NCBI RefSeq assembly: GCF_028736155.1
Contig: NZ_CP117879.1
Coordinates: 1,612,001-1,676,000 of the forward strand
Direction of reading: 5' to 3'
Length of the DNA stretch: 64,000 nucleotides
Source of the DNA: Flavobacterium sp. KACC 22763
GTDB lineage: Bacteria > Bacteroidota > Bacteroidia > Flavobacteriales > Flavobacteriaceae
The position numbers and the translations under genes were made by a program. Below the pieces are notes generated by a model. That model was not told the origin of the DNA. It made no database searches and saw only the letters and a program-made list of their open reading frames with translations. Of the stretch, positions 1 to 9,409 are shown piece by piece (within the stretch, counting starts at the first letter, position 1; each line of letters opens with the position of its first letter).

Positions 1-1996
1 GCGGATCATAAAGCGGATGAAGTGTATACGAAAATAAAACGGCTTTGTCTTTTGATTCGTCAACATACATTAAAACGGCACGACTGTCTTCATAAGGAGA
101 AACAATTCTATACATATCGCCATGCCAGATTACAGAACTTAATCTTTTATAGTTAGCTACTGCATCTTGAGTATATTTTAGTTCTTTTTCTTTCAGTTCT
201 TTTACATTAATGTCAAAACCTAATTTTCCCATCATGGCAACATCTGTTTTGAATTTAATAGACTGATTTCCCCAAGATGTTACGTGATTGCAAATTGCAA
301 AAGCTGGAAAAAACTGTGAATACCCCCACTGAATAAATACTCTGTTGTAAGGATCAGTATTGTCACTAGCCCAAAACTCTGTAAAATATTTTAAGAAAGC
401 ATAATCTGTTCTTCCGCCACCGCCTGCACAAAGCATCATTGGCAAATGCGGATATTTAGTTTTAATTCTTTCTAAAACTTTATACAAACCTCTGGTGTAT
501 TCAATAAACAAATGCGATTGCTGATTTTTTAAATACGTAGAATACGCGTTGGTCATCATACGATTACAATCCCATTTAAAGAATGCTACACCGCCATTTG
601 TCTGCATAATATCGTCAACCGTTTTAAACACAAAATCCTGCACTTTAGGATTTGATAAATCTAAAACCAATTGCGTACGATAGTAGCTTTCTGCTCTATT
701 TGGCAATTTTAAAACCCAGTCTGGATGTTTTTCATACAATTCGCTTTTCGGATTTACCATTTCTGGTTCAATCCAGATTCCGAATTTAACTCCTGTTTTT
801 TCAGCCTGCTGCATTAGAAAACCTAAACCATTTGGTAGTTTTGTTTTCGTTGCTTGCCAATCTCCTAAACCAGATTTGTCTCCGCTTCTCGGATATTTAT
901 TTCCAAACCATCCGTCGTCTAATAAAAACATATCAACACCCAATGTTTTAGAATCTTCAAACATTTCTGTTAATTTCTTTTCGTCGAAATTAAAAAAAGT
1001 AGTTTCCCAATTGTTCAATAAAGTCAAACGAGATTTATCCCCATCTTTTACGCCATAGTTTTTTGCCCAAGAATGCAAATTTCTACTTGCTTGTCCTTTT
1101 CCTTTGTTCGAAAAAGTATAAATAAAAGACGGCGTTGTAAATACTTCACCCGGCTGAAGACTATATTCTGAAGCAAACGGGTTAATTCCAGAACTGATTC
1201 TCAGTGATTTTTTATTATCCAATTCAAAAGTAAATTTAAAATTTCCCGACCAGGCAATAGTTCCTGCCACAAGCTCTCCAGTGTTCTCTTTTGCTTTGTC
1301 ATTCAATGCCAAAAAGAAGACTGGCGTCTGGTACATATTGGTTCTTACACCTAATTTAGAATCGATTACTTTGGCACCGCTCGTTAATTCGCTTTCCTGC
1401 ATTCTAACTTCTTTTGCCCAATCGCCATGAAATTGAGTCAACCAATATTTATCAGCATCAAAATGCAGCATAGACGAAGCATAGTTATACAACGTTACAG
1501 GTTTCTTCTCGCGATGCACAATCTCTGTCCATTGCTCAATAACATTTTCTTTGTAGAAAGACTTATAATGAAGCGTAACTTCTACAGGATAAACCGGATC
1601 TTTCATTTTTATGCTAGTTTCAGTCGTATTACCATCAATCTTTATGGTCTGATGACTTACATAAACCAGCTCCAAAGCAGGATTCCCATCATTATGCGTC
1701 ATCCTGATAGCCGATTCAAACAAATTATCTGTTCCGTAAGTTGGATATGCCTGATGTCTTAGATTAAGCAATGGATTTCCGTCGTTTATAACAAATGTTC
1801 TTTCAGTTTCTTTAGAAAGCGCATTATATGCTGAAGCTTCCAATTTTGTCCCTAAATAAGACTGGTAAAGCAATCCGTTTTTTGCTACTTTTAAGATCAA
1901 TGCCGTATTCTGGGTTTCTATAGCAATAGGATCATTTTGTGCATTAGTCTTCCAAAATAAAGTAGTCAGAACTAATAGGAATAGTACTTTTTTCAT
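1..1996 (-). CDS. GH36 alpha-galactosidase, 3' end cut by window start
   Basis: Reading the minus strand from the ATG at 1996 gives about 665 residues with no stop before the window edge, so roughly the last 60-70 residues of a GH36 enzyme of about 730 are missing. A signal peptide (MKKVLFLLVLTTLFWKTNAQ) points to a periplasmic or surface location. An N-terminal beta-supersandwich is followed by the (beta/alpha)8 barrel with LLDDGWFG, GIWIEPEMVNP, the nucleophile motif FFKWDCNR (Asp at about residue 476) and the acid/base region WASDNTDP (about residue 544). In this family these residues hydrolyse terminal alpha-galactosides with retention. It is transcribed away from the SusC/SusD pair at 2922-7833 and probably belongs to that locus, trimming alpha-galactosyl groups of the imported glycan. 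The family assignment is firm; the natural substrate is not visible. Confidence 0.93.
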   Translation of the reverse strand, partial: MKKVLFLLVLTTLFWKTNAQNDPIAIETQNTALILKVAKNGLLYQSYLGTKLEASAYNALSKETERTFVINDGNPLLNLRHQAYPTYGTDNLFESAIRMTHNDGNPALELVYVSHQTIKIDGNTTETSIKMKDPVYPVEVTLHYKSFYKENVIEQWTEIVHREKKPVTLYNYASSMLHFDADKYWLTQFHGDWAKEVRMQESELTSGAKVIDSKLGVRTNMYQTPVFFLALNDKAKENTGELVAGTIAWSGNFKFTFELDNKKSLRISSGINPFASEYSLQPGEVFTTPSFIYTFSNKGKGQASRNLHSWAKNYGVKDGDKSRLTLLNNWETTFFNFDEKKLTEMFEDSKTLGVDMFLLDDGWFGNKYPRSGDKSGLGDWQATKTKLPNGLGFLMQQAEKTGVKFGIWIEPEMVNPKSELYEKHPDWVLKLPNRAESYYRTQLVLDLSNPKVQDFVFKTVDDIMQTNGGVAFFKWDCNRMMTNAYSTYLKNQQSHLFIEYTRGLYKVLERIKTKYPHLPMMLCAGGGGRTDYAFLKYFTEFWASDNTDPYNRVFIQWGYSQFFPAFAICNHVTSWGNQSIKFKTDVAMMGKLGFDINVKELKEKELKYTQDAVANYKRLSSVIWHGDMYRIVSPYEDSRAVLMYVDESKDKAVLFSYTLHPLYDP

Positions 1997-2234
1997 AAAA
2001 ATTTAATTAACAATAGTGAATGTTCTTTTATGGAAGATTCTAAAAGAGGTCCATAACAATCTTTTCAGATTAGAATTCTATTTCTTTTGAAACTCCGTGC
2101 TTCACATTTATCAACAAAACCACGAGAAAAAAATCATTTAATTATACCAATAGAGGAGCATCGTTGGTACAATTCATAAAAAAAATGGCTTTGAGCTCTA
2201 ATCAGTCCATTTTTAATTATGACGAAATGAAGTC

Positions 2235-2263
2235 CAAAAATAGCAAAATATAATTAAATCCAA
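2235..2263 (-). promoter_or_regulatory. Candidate promoter of the GH36 gene
   Basis: On the minus strand a -7 box TATTTTTG (2242-2235) is preceded by TTGG (2263-2260) with a spacer of about 18 bases. This matches the Bacteroidota TTTG / TAnnTTTG pattern. It implies a long leader of roughly 230 bases before the ATG at 1996. It is a pattern match only. Confidence 0.4.
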
Positions 2264-2745
2264 TTTTTTGCCTTTTGATTTTCTTTTCTAAAGCATGGAA
2301 AGTTTTTTTTCAAAATGGACTTTTGACAAAAATTTGATCCGTTTTTATCGATTCTGATATTTTATTACCTAAAAATCACTCCGAATCGTAAAACACGAAT
2401 AAATATAAACAAGTTTACTCTTACATATTAGCTTAAAAACATTGACTGGTATGGTTAATAGAAGAAAAACGTTCAAAAAGCCTAAAATTATTTAGCAAAA
2501 AAAAATCTGATACTATATTATCCACTTTTAAAAATAAAAACACATTTTTCTGCAATTCAAATTTGCAATCAATTTTTGAAAAACGGGCTTACGGACATAA
2601 AATTTAAATAAAATCTATTGCAAAAACCAAGAAAAACCTTATTTATAAGCTCAAATGGATCAAATTTGAGTTTTATGCATATATTATCCACTTTATTTTT
2701 AATATTATATTAAACAAGTCCTGTTTTTTACACATATCGCAAAAA

Positions 2746-2792
2746 ACTGGTAGGTACTGGTATGTGTCAGCTTAGAAACATTTATACATTTG
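2746..2792 (+). promoter_or_regulatory. Candidate SusC promoter with overlapping operator repeat
   Basis: A perfect TAnnTTTG box, TACATTTG, lies at 2785-2792. About 18 bases upstream, in place of a -33 TTTG, is TGTG (2763-2766). That element overlaps the tandem motif actggtaggtactggta (2746-2762), whose unit also occurs at 2445. A regulator bound there would sit on the -33 region. The leader before the ATG at 2922 would be about 120 bases. Confidence 0.45.
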
Positions 2793-2921
2793 GATTTCAC
2801 ATTTATCTCTTTTTTCATGAACAATATGCAGGAGCTCAAGGCATTTTGTTTTTCCAAATGAAAAAGAAAAAAACGAACCACGAGAGAATAAATTACTAAC
2901 TGACAAAAACCATTAAGAAAC

Positions 2922-5900
2922 ATGACCAAACAAAAACCAACAAAAGATTGGCTTTCTTCTGAGACATGGAAGATTACCAAACTAACATCGGGAGCCTTAC
3001 TGGCGCTTACTTTACAAACTTCTTTTGCTGCAGAGTTAGGAGAGAATAAAATCTCCAACAAACTGACTACTAATCTGGCTCTGACAAATAGCAAAAGCAC
3101 ATCGTTTGCAGTAGAAAAACTAATAAAAGGTAAAGTAACTGGCCCACAAGGAGAACCACTTCCTGGTGTAAATATTCTTGTAAAAGGAACAAAAATTACA
3201 GCTACTACAGACTTTGATGGTAATTTTACTATTGAAGTTCCAGATTCCAATAGCATTCTTGTTTTTTCTTACACTGGATTTTTAACAAAAGAAGTTCGTG
3301 CAGACGATGCGGCAAGCATTCAGCTTGAAGAACAAAATCAAACCTTAAACGAAGTTGTTGTCGTAGGATACGGAACACAGAAAAAAGCTTCTACAACGGG
3401 AGCAATTGCATCGATTAAAGGAGGTGTTTTGACTCAAAATGCGTCTGCAAACGTATCAAACGGAATTGCCGGACGTATGTCTGGAGTAATCGCTAGTAAC
3501 CGTTCTGGAAGGCCGGGTGATGATAGCTCTACTCTTTTAATTAGAGGGTTCAACTCTTTTGGCGGAGGAACAAGTCCGCTTGTAGTTGTGGATGGTATTC
3601 CTGACCGTGACTTAAACAGGATCAATCCTGATGATATCGAATCTGTAACGGTTTTAAAAGATGCATCGGCGGCAATTTACGGAGTTCGTTCTGCAAATGG
3701 GGTTATTCTGGTAACTACCAAAAGAGGAAAAGTAGGTGCGCCAACTATTAAAGTTGATGGATCTTATGGTGTTCAGCAGTTAACTAGAATGAGCGAAAGA
3801 GTTAATTCTTGGGAATACATGACGTATTACAATGAACTTAATGCTCATAAAGGAACATCGCTTCCTTACACTCAGGCAGAAATTGATAAATACAAAGCAG
3901 GAAACGATCCTAACTATACCAGCACAGACTGGATGAAACAAGTCTATAGAAAAGATGCCCCGCAAGCCAACCTTTCGCTTTCTGTAAATGGAGGTAATGA
4001 ACAAGTAAAATATTTCTTTTCTGGCCAATATTTAAATCAGGAAAGTAACCTTAGATATAGTGACGAGAGATACAGACAGTTCAATTTGAGATCAAATATT
4101 GATGTTAATATTACTTCAAATTTTAAGGTAAACTTAGATATTGCTACGCGTAAAGAAGACAGAAATTATCCAGCAGTAAGCATTGGAAGTATTATGCATG
4201 AGACCGTTAGTATGTATCCTTTTATTCCTGCATACTGGAAAAACGGTTATCCATCATCGGGAATTACAAATGGTAGAAACCCAATTTTAATGTCTTCACC
4301 AGCGGCAGGTTATGATAAAGTGGTAAACTTAATTGTAAACCCAAAAATCGGTTTTGAGCTAAAATTACCAAGAATAACTGAAGGATTATCTCTTAGCGGA
4401 TATGCAGCATTTGATTATAATGTGCGTAGTGAAAAGAAATTCACAAAACCTTGGGATGCTTATTCTTATGACAAAACAAACGACAGCTATAATAACGTAA
4501 AAAACAGCACTAGCATCACAAGTGTAATGCAAGAAGAACGAATTGCCAATCAAAATACCTATTTCGCAAAACTTGCTTACGATCGTAAATTCGACAAACA
4601 CTCTGTAAACGCTTTTGTAGGATATGAGCAGACTACAATGGACAAAACGCAAACGTATGCTTATAGAAGAGATTTATTGAGTGATCAATTGGATCAGATT
4701 TTTACTGGAAGCACTAAAGGGCAAAATGCTACAGGCGGAGCTTATCAAGACGGACGCGAAAGTTTCCTTGGAAGAGTGGCTTACAATTTTGATGATAAAT
4801 ATTTTGCAGAAGTTACTGCTCGTTACAACGGATCATTCAACTTCCCATCTTCAACTCGTTGGGGTATGTTCCCTGCTATAAGTGCAGGTTGGAAAATCTC
4901 TGAAGAACCTTTCTTCAAAAACAATATTAAAGGATTTGATTTACTAAAAATAAGAGCTTCTTGGGGAAGAATGGGTAACGACGATTTGAGAGAAACTATT
5001 AATGGAGTGGATTATCTTAATCAATATCTTTTCTTAACTAGATATCAGTTAACAACAGATCAGCAGCTTTACAGCTATTTTGGATCAGACTATACATTAA
5101 ACAACAGTATCTATCTTTCTTCTACTCCGAATCCAAACATTACTTGGGAAATCCAAGACTCTAAAAACATTGGTTTTGATTTTGGATTCTTCGGAAATAA
5201 ATTAACAGCAACTTTTGATTATTTCAGTAATAAAAGATCTGACATCTTAGCAGCAAGAAATGCGTCTGTGCCTTTGTACACAGGATTATCGCTTCCAAAA
5301 GAAAATATCGGAAAAACGGTAAACAGAGGAACTGACTGGTCTATTAATTATGCTGATCGTATCAATAGTTTTAAATATAGTGTTGGTTTTAATTTTACTT
5401 ATGCACAAAGTGAAGTATTGTTTCGCGATGAAGCGGCAAACATTCCAGCTTGGCAAAAATCAACTGGAAGAGCTATCGATTCTTGGTTAGTATACCAAAC
5501 AAACGGAATTTATCGTACTCAAGCAGAAGTAGACAATTCACCTCATTTTGAAGGAGCGAAACCTGGCGATCTTTGGGTAAAAGACACTGACGGTGATGGA
5601 AACATTACTTCTAATGATAAAGTGAGAATTCCTGAATCTGCAACTCCAAAAATTGCTTATGGTATTCCGATTAGAGCTGAATACAAAGGTTTTTCTGTAG
5701 ACATGCTTTGGACTGGTCAGGCAAAAGCAAAACAAGTAATCTTGCCGCAAGCGCAAGGCGCTATTGTAGCACCCCCAAGATGGTTATACGATGACAGATA
5801 TACAGCAGATAATCCAAATTCTAAATACCCTGTTGCCTTCAATGATTCTGATCCTAGAAACAATATTGAAGCGGACTTTTGGCTAAAAGATGCCTCTTTC

Positions 5901-6116
5901 TTTAGACTAAAATCTTTAGAGGTTTCATATACATTACCTGAAAAAGTACTGTCTAGATTCGGAATACTAAATACAAGATTTTATGCGGGAGGAACAAATT
6001 TGTTCTCTATCGACCACATGAAACAGTACAATTTAGATCCTGAAACAAACAATAAAACAGGTGTAATTTATCCACAAACCCGTATTTACAGAATCGGTGT
6101 AAGCATTGAATTATAA
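2922..6116 (+). CDS. SusC/RagA-family TonB-dependent outer-membrane transporter (locus 1)
   Basis: This 1064-residue protein is an outer-membrane transporter that would import oligosaccharides with the SusD lid encoded just downstream. The N-terminus has an unusually long polar stretch (about 20 residues) before the hydrophobic segment of a signal peptide ending near TSFAA (residues 33-37). Then come a carboxypeptidase-like regulatory domain (about 68-135, with LPGVNILVKGT and TDFDGNFT), the NEVVVVGYGTQKK sequence that precedes the plug, a plug domain with LLIRGFNS, VVVDGIPD and VLKDASAAIYGVRSANGVI, and a beta-barrel running to the C-terminal IYRIGVSIEL. Family assignment is secure. The substrate is unknown, but the GH36 neighbour suggests an alpha-galactoside-containing glycan. 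Confidence 0.96.
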   Translation: MTKQKPTKDWLSSETWKITKLTSGALLALTLQTSFAAELGENKISNKLTTNLALTNSKSTSFAVEKLIKGKVTGPQGEPLPGVNILVKGTKITATTDFDGNFTIEVPDSNSILVFSYTGFLTKEVRADDAASIQLEEQNQTLNEVVVVGYGTQKKASTTGAIASIKGGVLTQNASANVSNGIAGRMSGVIASNRSGRPGDDSSTLLIRGFNSFGGGTSPLVVVDGIPDRDLNRINPDDIESVTVLKDASAAIYGVRSANGVILVTTKRGKVGAPTIKVDGSYGVQQLTRMSERVNSWEYMTYYNELNAHKGTSLPYTQAEIDKYKAGNDPNYTSTDWMKQVYRKDAPQANLSLSVNGGNEQVKYFFSGQYLNQESNLRYSDERYRQFNLRSNIDVNITSNFKVNLDIATRKEDRNYPAVSIGSIMHETVSMYPFIPAYWKNGYPSSGITNGRNPILMSSPAAGYDKVVNLIVNPKIGFELKLPRITEGLSLSGYAAFDYNVRSEKKFTKPWDAYSYDKTNDSYNNVKNSTSITSVMQEERIANQNTYFAKLAYDRKFDKHSVNAFVGYEQTTMDKTQTYAYRRDLLSDQLDQIFTGSTKGQNATGGAYQDGRESFLGRVAYNFDDKYFAEVTARYNGSFNFPSSTRWGMFPAISAGWKISEEPFFKNNIKGFDLLKIRASWGRMGNDDLRETINGVDYLNQYLFLTRYQLTTDQQLYSYFGSDYTLNNSIYLSSTPNPNITWEIQDSKNIGFDFGFFGNKLTATFDYFSNKRSDILAARNASVPLYTGLSLPKENIGKTVNRGTDWSINYADRINSFKYSVGFNFTYAQSEVLFRDEAANIPAWQKSTGRAIDSWLVYQTNGIYRTQAEVDNSPHFEGAKPGDLWVKDTDGDGNITSNDKVRIPESATPKIAYGIPIRAEYKGFSVDMLWTGQAKAKQVILPQAQGAIVAPPRWLYDDRYTADNPNSKYPVAFNDSDPRNNIEADFWLKDASFFRLKSLEVSYTLPEKVLSRFGILNTRFYAGGTNLFSIDHMKQYNLDPETNNKTGVIYPQTRIYRIGVSIEL

Positions 6117-6135
6117 CAAGGTAAAAGATCAAGAC

Positions 6136-7833
6136 ATGAAAAATAAAATCAATAAACTAATAAATATAAAAAAGAAGGCACTTATATTAGCTTCTCTTTT
6201 TATTGCTGTTGCTGCTGTAACGTCCTGTAGCGAAGATCCTCTAGATAAAGTTCCTTTGGATTCTTATACAGATGAAAATGTGTGGAATGACTTAAAACTT
6301 ACAGAAGCTTTCGCTAATAATCTTTATACGGTATTGCCAAGCACTCAGCACAACTGGAATGATAGAACAAACAGAAGCTGGATCTTATCTACGGCCTGCG
6401 ACGAAGCTTTTAATAATTTTAACGATTACGATGTGTGGAATCTTAATTCTGGTGCTCTTACACCAGACAACGCAGGAGATTTCAATACTTGGAAGCCTAC
6501 TTATGCTACAATCCAAAACTGTAATATCTTTTTGTCCCGAATTGATAACGTGCCTGGAGACGACGCTTGGAGAAACAGATTAAAAGGCGAAGTGCTTTTC
6601 TTAAGAGCGTATGCATACTTTAAATTAATTAGCGATTACGGAGGAGTTCCGCTTGTTACTAAACCTTTTGAATTAAATAGTGACTTTAAAGTAGACCGCA
6701 GTTCTTATGACCAATGCGTTGATTTTATTGTGGGTGAATTAGACAAAGCGGCCGAATTGCTTCCTTTAACACCTAAAGATTTTGGAAGAGTTACAAAAGG
6801 TGCTGCTCTTGCTATAAAATCTAGAACATTGCTTTATGCAGCAAGTCCGCAATGGAATCCATCTAATGATTTGACAAAATGGAAAAAAGCATCAGACGCA
6901 GCAAAAGCGGTTATGGATTTAAATATGTACTCGCTTTACGACAAAAAATATGAAGACCTTTTTACTACAAACAATTCAGAAGTTATCTTCTCTCGTTTGT
7001 CTAGTAAAGACCCTCAATGGAGTGCTTTTAATGGTGTAGAAATGTTTAATTCGCCAAGCGGTTTTCACGGATGGGCAAATTTTGCTCCAAGCCAAAGTCA
7101 TATTGATGCTTACGGAACAGCTGACGGAAAAGACATTACAGATCCAACATCTGGTTATGATCCTCAGAAACCTTATGTGAACAGAGATCCACGTTTTTAT
7201 AAAAATATTGTTTATGATGGACGCGCTTACGGAAAACCTGAATTCTTTCAAGATCGTTACGATGCAGGAAGTTCAAATAAAGCTGAATTCTACGAAGGAG
7301 GTTTAGATTCTCCTCAAGGATGGGATACTTGGAACGCTAGTAAAACGCGTTATACTTTCCGTAAATATTGCGATACAACGTACAATTACAATAATGAAAC
7401 GCAGACTAATAAAGCTTGGATTATTTCTCGTTTAGGAGAAATCTATTTGAACTATGCTGAATCGGAATTTAAATTGGGGCATGAAGGAACTGCTATTCAA
7501 TATTTAAATTTATTAAGACAACGCGCAGGAATTACAAATCCTTTGACAGGTTTAACTGGAACAGCTTTAGAGAATAAAATTCGCAACGAAAGACAAGTTG
7601 AATTATGTCTTGAAGGTTTCCGCTACTACGATGTGCGTCGTTGGAAAATAGCCGAAGAAACTGAAAATAAACCTTTAATGGGAGTAATTATTACCAAAAA
7701 CAATGACGGTTCTAAAACTTACACCTATTCTAAAGTTCAGGAAAGGATTTTCAAACCACAACACTATCTGCTCCCTATTCCGAGAGACGAGATTAATAGA
7801 ACAGGTTTACCCCAGAACCCAGGTTATAATTAA
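6136..7833 (+). CDS. SusD/RagB-family nutrient-binding lipoprotein (locus 1)
   Basis: This surface lipoprotein pairs with the SusC encoded 19 bases upstream and caps the transporter while binding the glycan. I take the ATG at 6136 (MKNKINKL), not a TTG further upstream that overlaps SusC, because the ATG gives a normal lipoprotein signal ending VAAVTSC with acidic residues just after the cysteine (CSEDPLDK). SusD-type features include the TPR-like region with FLRAYAYFKLI, the LGEIYLNYAE motif and the C-terminal ERQVELCLEGFRYYDVRRW and LLPIPRDEINR sequences. Length, about 565 residues, is normal. A strong terminator follows at 7846-7880. Confidence 0.96.
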   Translation: MKNKINKLINIKKKALILASLFIAVAAVTSCSEDPLDKVPLDSYTDENVWNDLKLTEAFANNLYTVLPSTQHNWNDRTNRSWILSTACDEAFNNFNDYDVWNLNSGALTPDNAGDFNTWKPTYATIQNCNIFLSRIDNVPGDDAWRNRLKGEVLFLRAYAYFKLISDYGGVPLVTKPFELNSDFKVDRSSYDQCVDFIVGELDKAAELLPLTPKDFGRVTKGAALAIKSRTLLYAASPQWNPSNDLTKWKKASDAAKAVMDLNMYSLYDKKYEDLFTTNNSEVIFSRLSSKDPQWSAFNGVEMFNSPSGFHGWANFAPSQSHIDAYGTADGKDITDPTSGYDPQKPYVNRDPRFYKNIVYDGRAYGKPEFFQDRYDAGSSNKAEFYEGGLDSPQGWDTWNASKTRYTFRKYCDTTYNYNNETQTNKAWIISRLGEIYLNYAESEFKLGHEGTAIQYLNLLRQRAGITNPLTGLTGTALENKIRNERQVELCLEGFRYYDVRRWKIAEETENKPLMGVIITKNNDGSKTYTYSKVQERIFKPQHYLLPIPRDEINRTGLPQNPGYN

Positions 7834-7845
7834 CTATAACCAATT

Positions 7846-7880
7846 AAGCAAACCCATCTAAGGGCGATGGGTTTGCTTTT
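7846..7880 (+). terminator. Rho-independent terminator after SusD
   Basis: A perfect 13-base stem (7846-7858 with 7866-7878) encloses a 7-base loop and is followed directly by T residues. It lies 12 bases after the SusD stop, so it should end or attenuate the SusC/SusD transcript before the glycosidase genes. Confidence 0.85.
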
Positions 7881-7920
7881 AAAATGTATTCAAACCAAAA
7901 TCCAAATCGAAAATAGCTTT

Positions 7921-9354
7921 ATGAAAAATCATTTTTTAGTTTTACTGGCTCATTGCTGTTTCTTTTTGAATGCATTTAGTCAAGAAACCGTTACTTTCAA
8001 ATCTTCAGATGCTGCACTTCAACTAGCTTTTGAGCGTGCCAAAAGTATGGCATTGAACTATAAAGGAGATTCGAATGATCCTGTTGGACCATGGTATGAA
8101 GCGGCTCTGCCTTCTCGATCTGCATTTTGCATGAGAGACGTATCGCATCAGAGCATTGGCGCAGAAATCCTTGGGTTGAGTAAGGAAAATAAAAACATGT
8201 TTTCGCTATTTGCTAAAAACATTTCAGAAAATAAAGACTGGTGTTCTTATTGGGAAATCAATAAATATGGAAAACCTGCTCCCGAAGATTACAGAAACGA
8301 CAAAGAATTCTGGTACAATCTTAACAGCAATTTTGATGTCATATTTACCTGCTGGAGATTGTATTTATGGACTGGCGATGAAGGTTATATAAAAAATCCT
8401 GAGTTTGAGAATTTCTTCGAAAAATCATCAACAGCATATATCGAACGCTGGGTCCTAGAAGCCGATTCTCTACTGACAAGACCTGAATTTGTAAACTCTC
8501 CTGCTCCATTCAATATTAAAGACGATTTTCATAAATGCCGTGGACTGGCTTCTTATTCTGAAGGCATTCCAGGTCTAAAAATGGGAGTCGATCTGGTTGC
8601 AGCAATTTATCGTGGTCTGCTTACCTATTCTTCTATTTTAAAAGAAAAAGGGCAATTTGAAAAAGCACCTTTCTTTGAGAAAAAAGCAATACAATACCAA
8701 GAACAGATCGAGCAAATCTGGTGGGATCAAAATGCTTCGGCTTATAATGTCATTTATACCGCTGACGGCAAATTCAGTAAAGATTTTGGCGAACTATTTT
8801 TATTATGGTTTGATGCTTTAACAAATGCAGACAGAACCGAAAAAACAATTAAGAACATTCTTTCTTCCAAAAGCAATGTAGAAAACGCCTCTTATCTTCC
8901 TTTTTTATTATATAAATATGGTTACGAAGACAAAGCGTACGAATACATTTTACACTTAACAGCCCCTGAAACCAAAAGAAGAGAATATCCAGAAGTTTCA
9001 TACGGCGTAATTGAAGGCATCATACACGGCTATATGGGAATAGAGCCAGATGCATCAAAAAAAACAATAACAACAGTAAATCGAGGAAAAAAAGATAGCA
9101 TTTCTGAGGTCGACAATTTACCCGTGTTACAGACAACATTAGCTGTGCAACACAAAAACCAAACAACAACACTACACAACAAAGGCGAAAATTTTATAGA
9201 ATGGAAAGCTATGTTTACTGGAAATTATAATTCCATTTTTATAAATGATAAAAAAGCTGCCGTAATTCATGAAAAGGACAACAAGGGAAATCCCTACACT
9301 GCTATTACAATTCGTGTGAATCCTGGACAAAAAATAACGGCAGCCTTTCGCTAA
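7921..9354 (+). CDS. Secreted (alpha/alpha)6-barrel glycosidase-like protein, family unassigned
   Basis: The protein has about 477 residues from the ATG at 7921. An in-frame upstream start at 7867 is rejected because it lies inside the terminator hairpin and would bury the signal peptide (MKNHFLVLLAHCCFFLNAFSQ). The mature part resembles six-hairpin glycosidases: repeated aromatic helices, ALPSRSAFCMRDVSHQS near residue 60, FWYNLNSNFDVIFTCWRLYLWTGDEGYI, and SYSEGIPGLKMGVDLVAAIYRGLL. Acidic residues in such helices usually act as catalysts in this superfamily, but I cannot name the pair here. It lies between SusD and a second six-hairpin enzyme and probably works with them and GH36 on one glycan. 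The GH family is not assigned. Confidence 0.75.
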   Translation: MKNHFLVLLAHCCFFLNAFSQETVTFKSSDAALQLAFERAKSMALNYKGDSNDPVGPWYEAALPSRSAFCMRDVSHQSIGAEILGLSKENKNMFSLFAKNISENKDWCSYWEINKYGKPAPEDYRNDKEFWYNLNSNFDVIFTCWRLYLWTGDEGYIKNPEFENFFEKSSTAYIERWVLEADSLLTRPEFVNSPAPFNIKDDFHKCRGLASYSEGIPGLKMGVDLVAAIYRGLLTYSSILKEKGQFEKAPFFEKKAIQYQEQIEQIWWDQNASAYNVIYTADGKFSKDFGELFLLWFDALTNADRTEKTIKNILSSKSNVENASYLPFLLYKYGYEDKAYEYILHLTAPETKRREYPEVSYGVIEGIIHGYMGIEPDASKKTITTVNRGKKDSISEVDNLPVLQTTLAVQHKNQTTTLHNKGENFIEWKAMFTGNYNSIFINDKKAAVIHEKDNKGNPYTAITIRVNPGQKITAAFR

Positions 9355-9409
9355 AACAACTCGTCCAATGTACTACTAATACAATGGACACAATTTAAAA
9401 TTAAACGCT

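Larger units (their letters stand above)
1997..2921. promoter_or_regulatory. Divergent regulatory region between GH36 and SusC
   Basis: This is a 925-base gap between two divergent genes, very AT-rich, with no ORF that looks coding. It holds one candidate promoter in each direction (listed separately). A 15-base direct repeat, tatattatccacttt, occurs at 2514-2528 and 2680-2694, and ACTGGTA-type motifs occur at 2445 and 2746-2766. The length and the repeated motifs suggest binding sites for a locus-specific regulator, which is not encoded nearby. No riboswitch or small RNA was recognised. Confidence 0.5.

Noticed and set aside
876..1762. Plus-strand ORFs (60 and 111 codons)
   Set aside because: They lie antisense within the GH36 gene, which has full catalytic motifs on the other strand.
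2705..3256. Minus-strand ORF of 183 codons across the SusC start
   Set aside because: It is antisense to the SusC signal and regulatory domain and shows no recognisable protein features.
6106..6135. TTG start for SusD overlapping the SusC 3' end
   Set aside because: It would add ten polar residues before a normal lipoprotein signal; the ATG at 6136 fits better.
7867..7920. Upstream in-frame start for the glycosidase ending at 9354
   Set aside because: It lies within the 3' arm of a strong terminator hairpin and would place 18 residues before a clear signal peptide; the ATG at 7921 is used instead.
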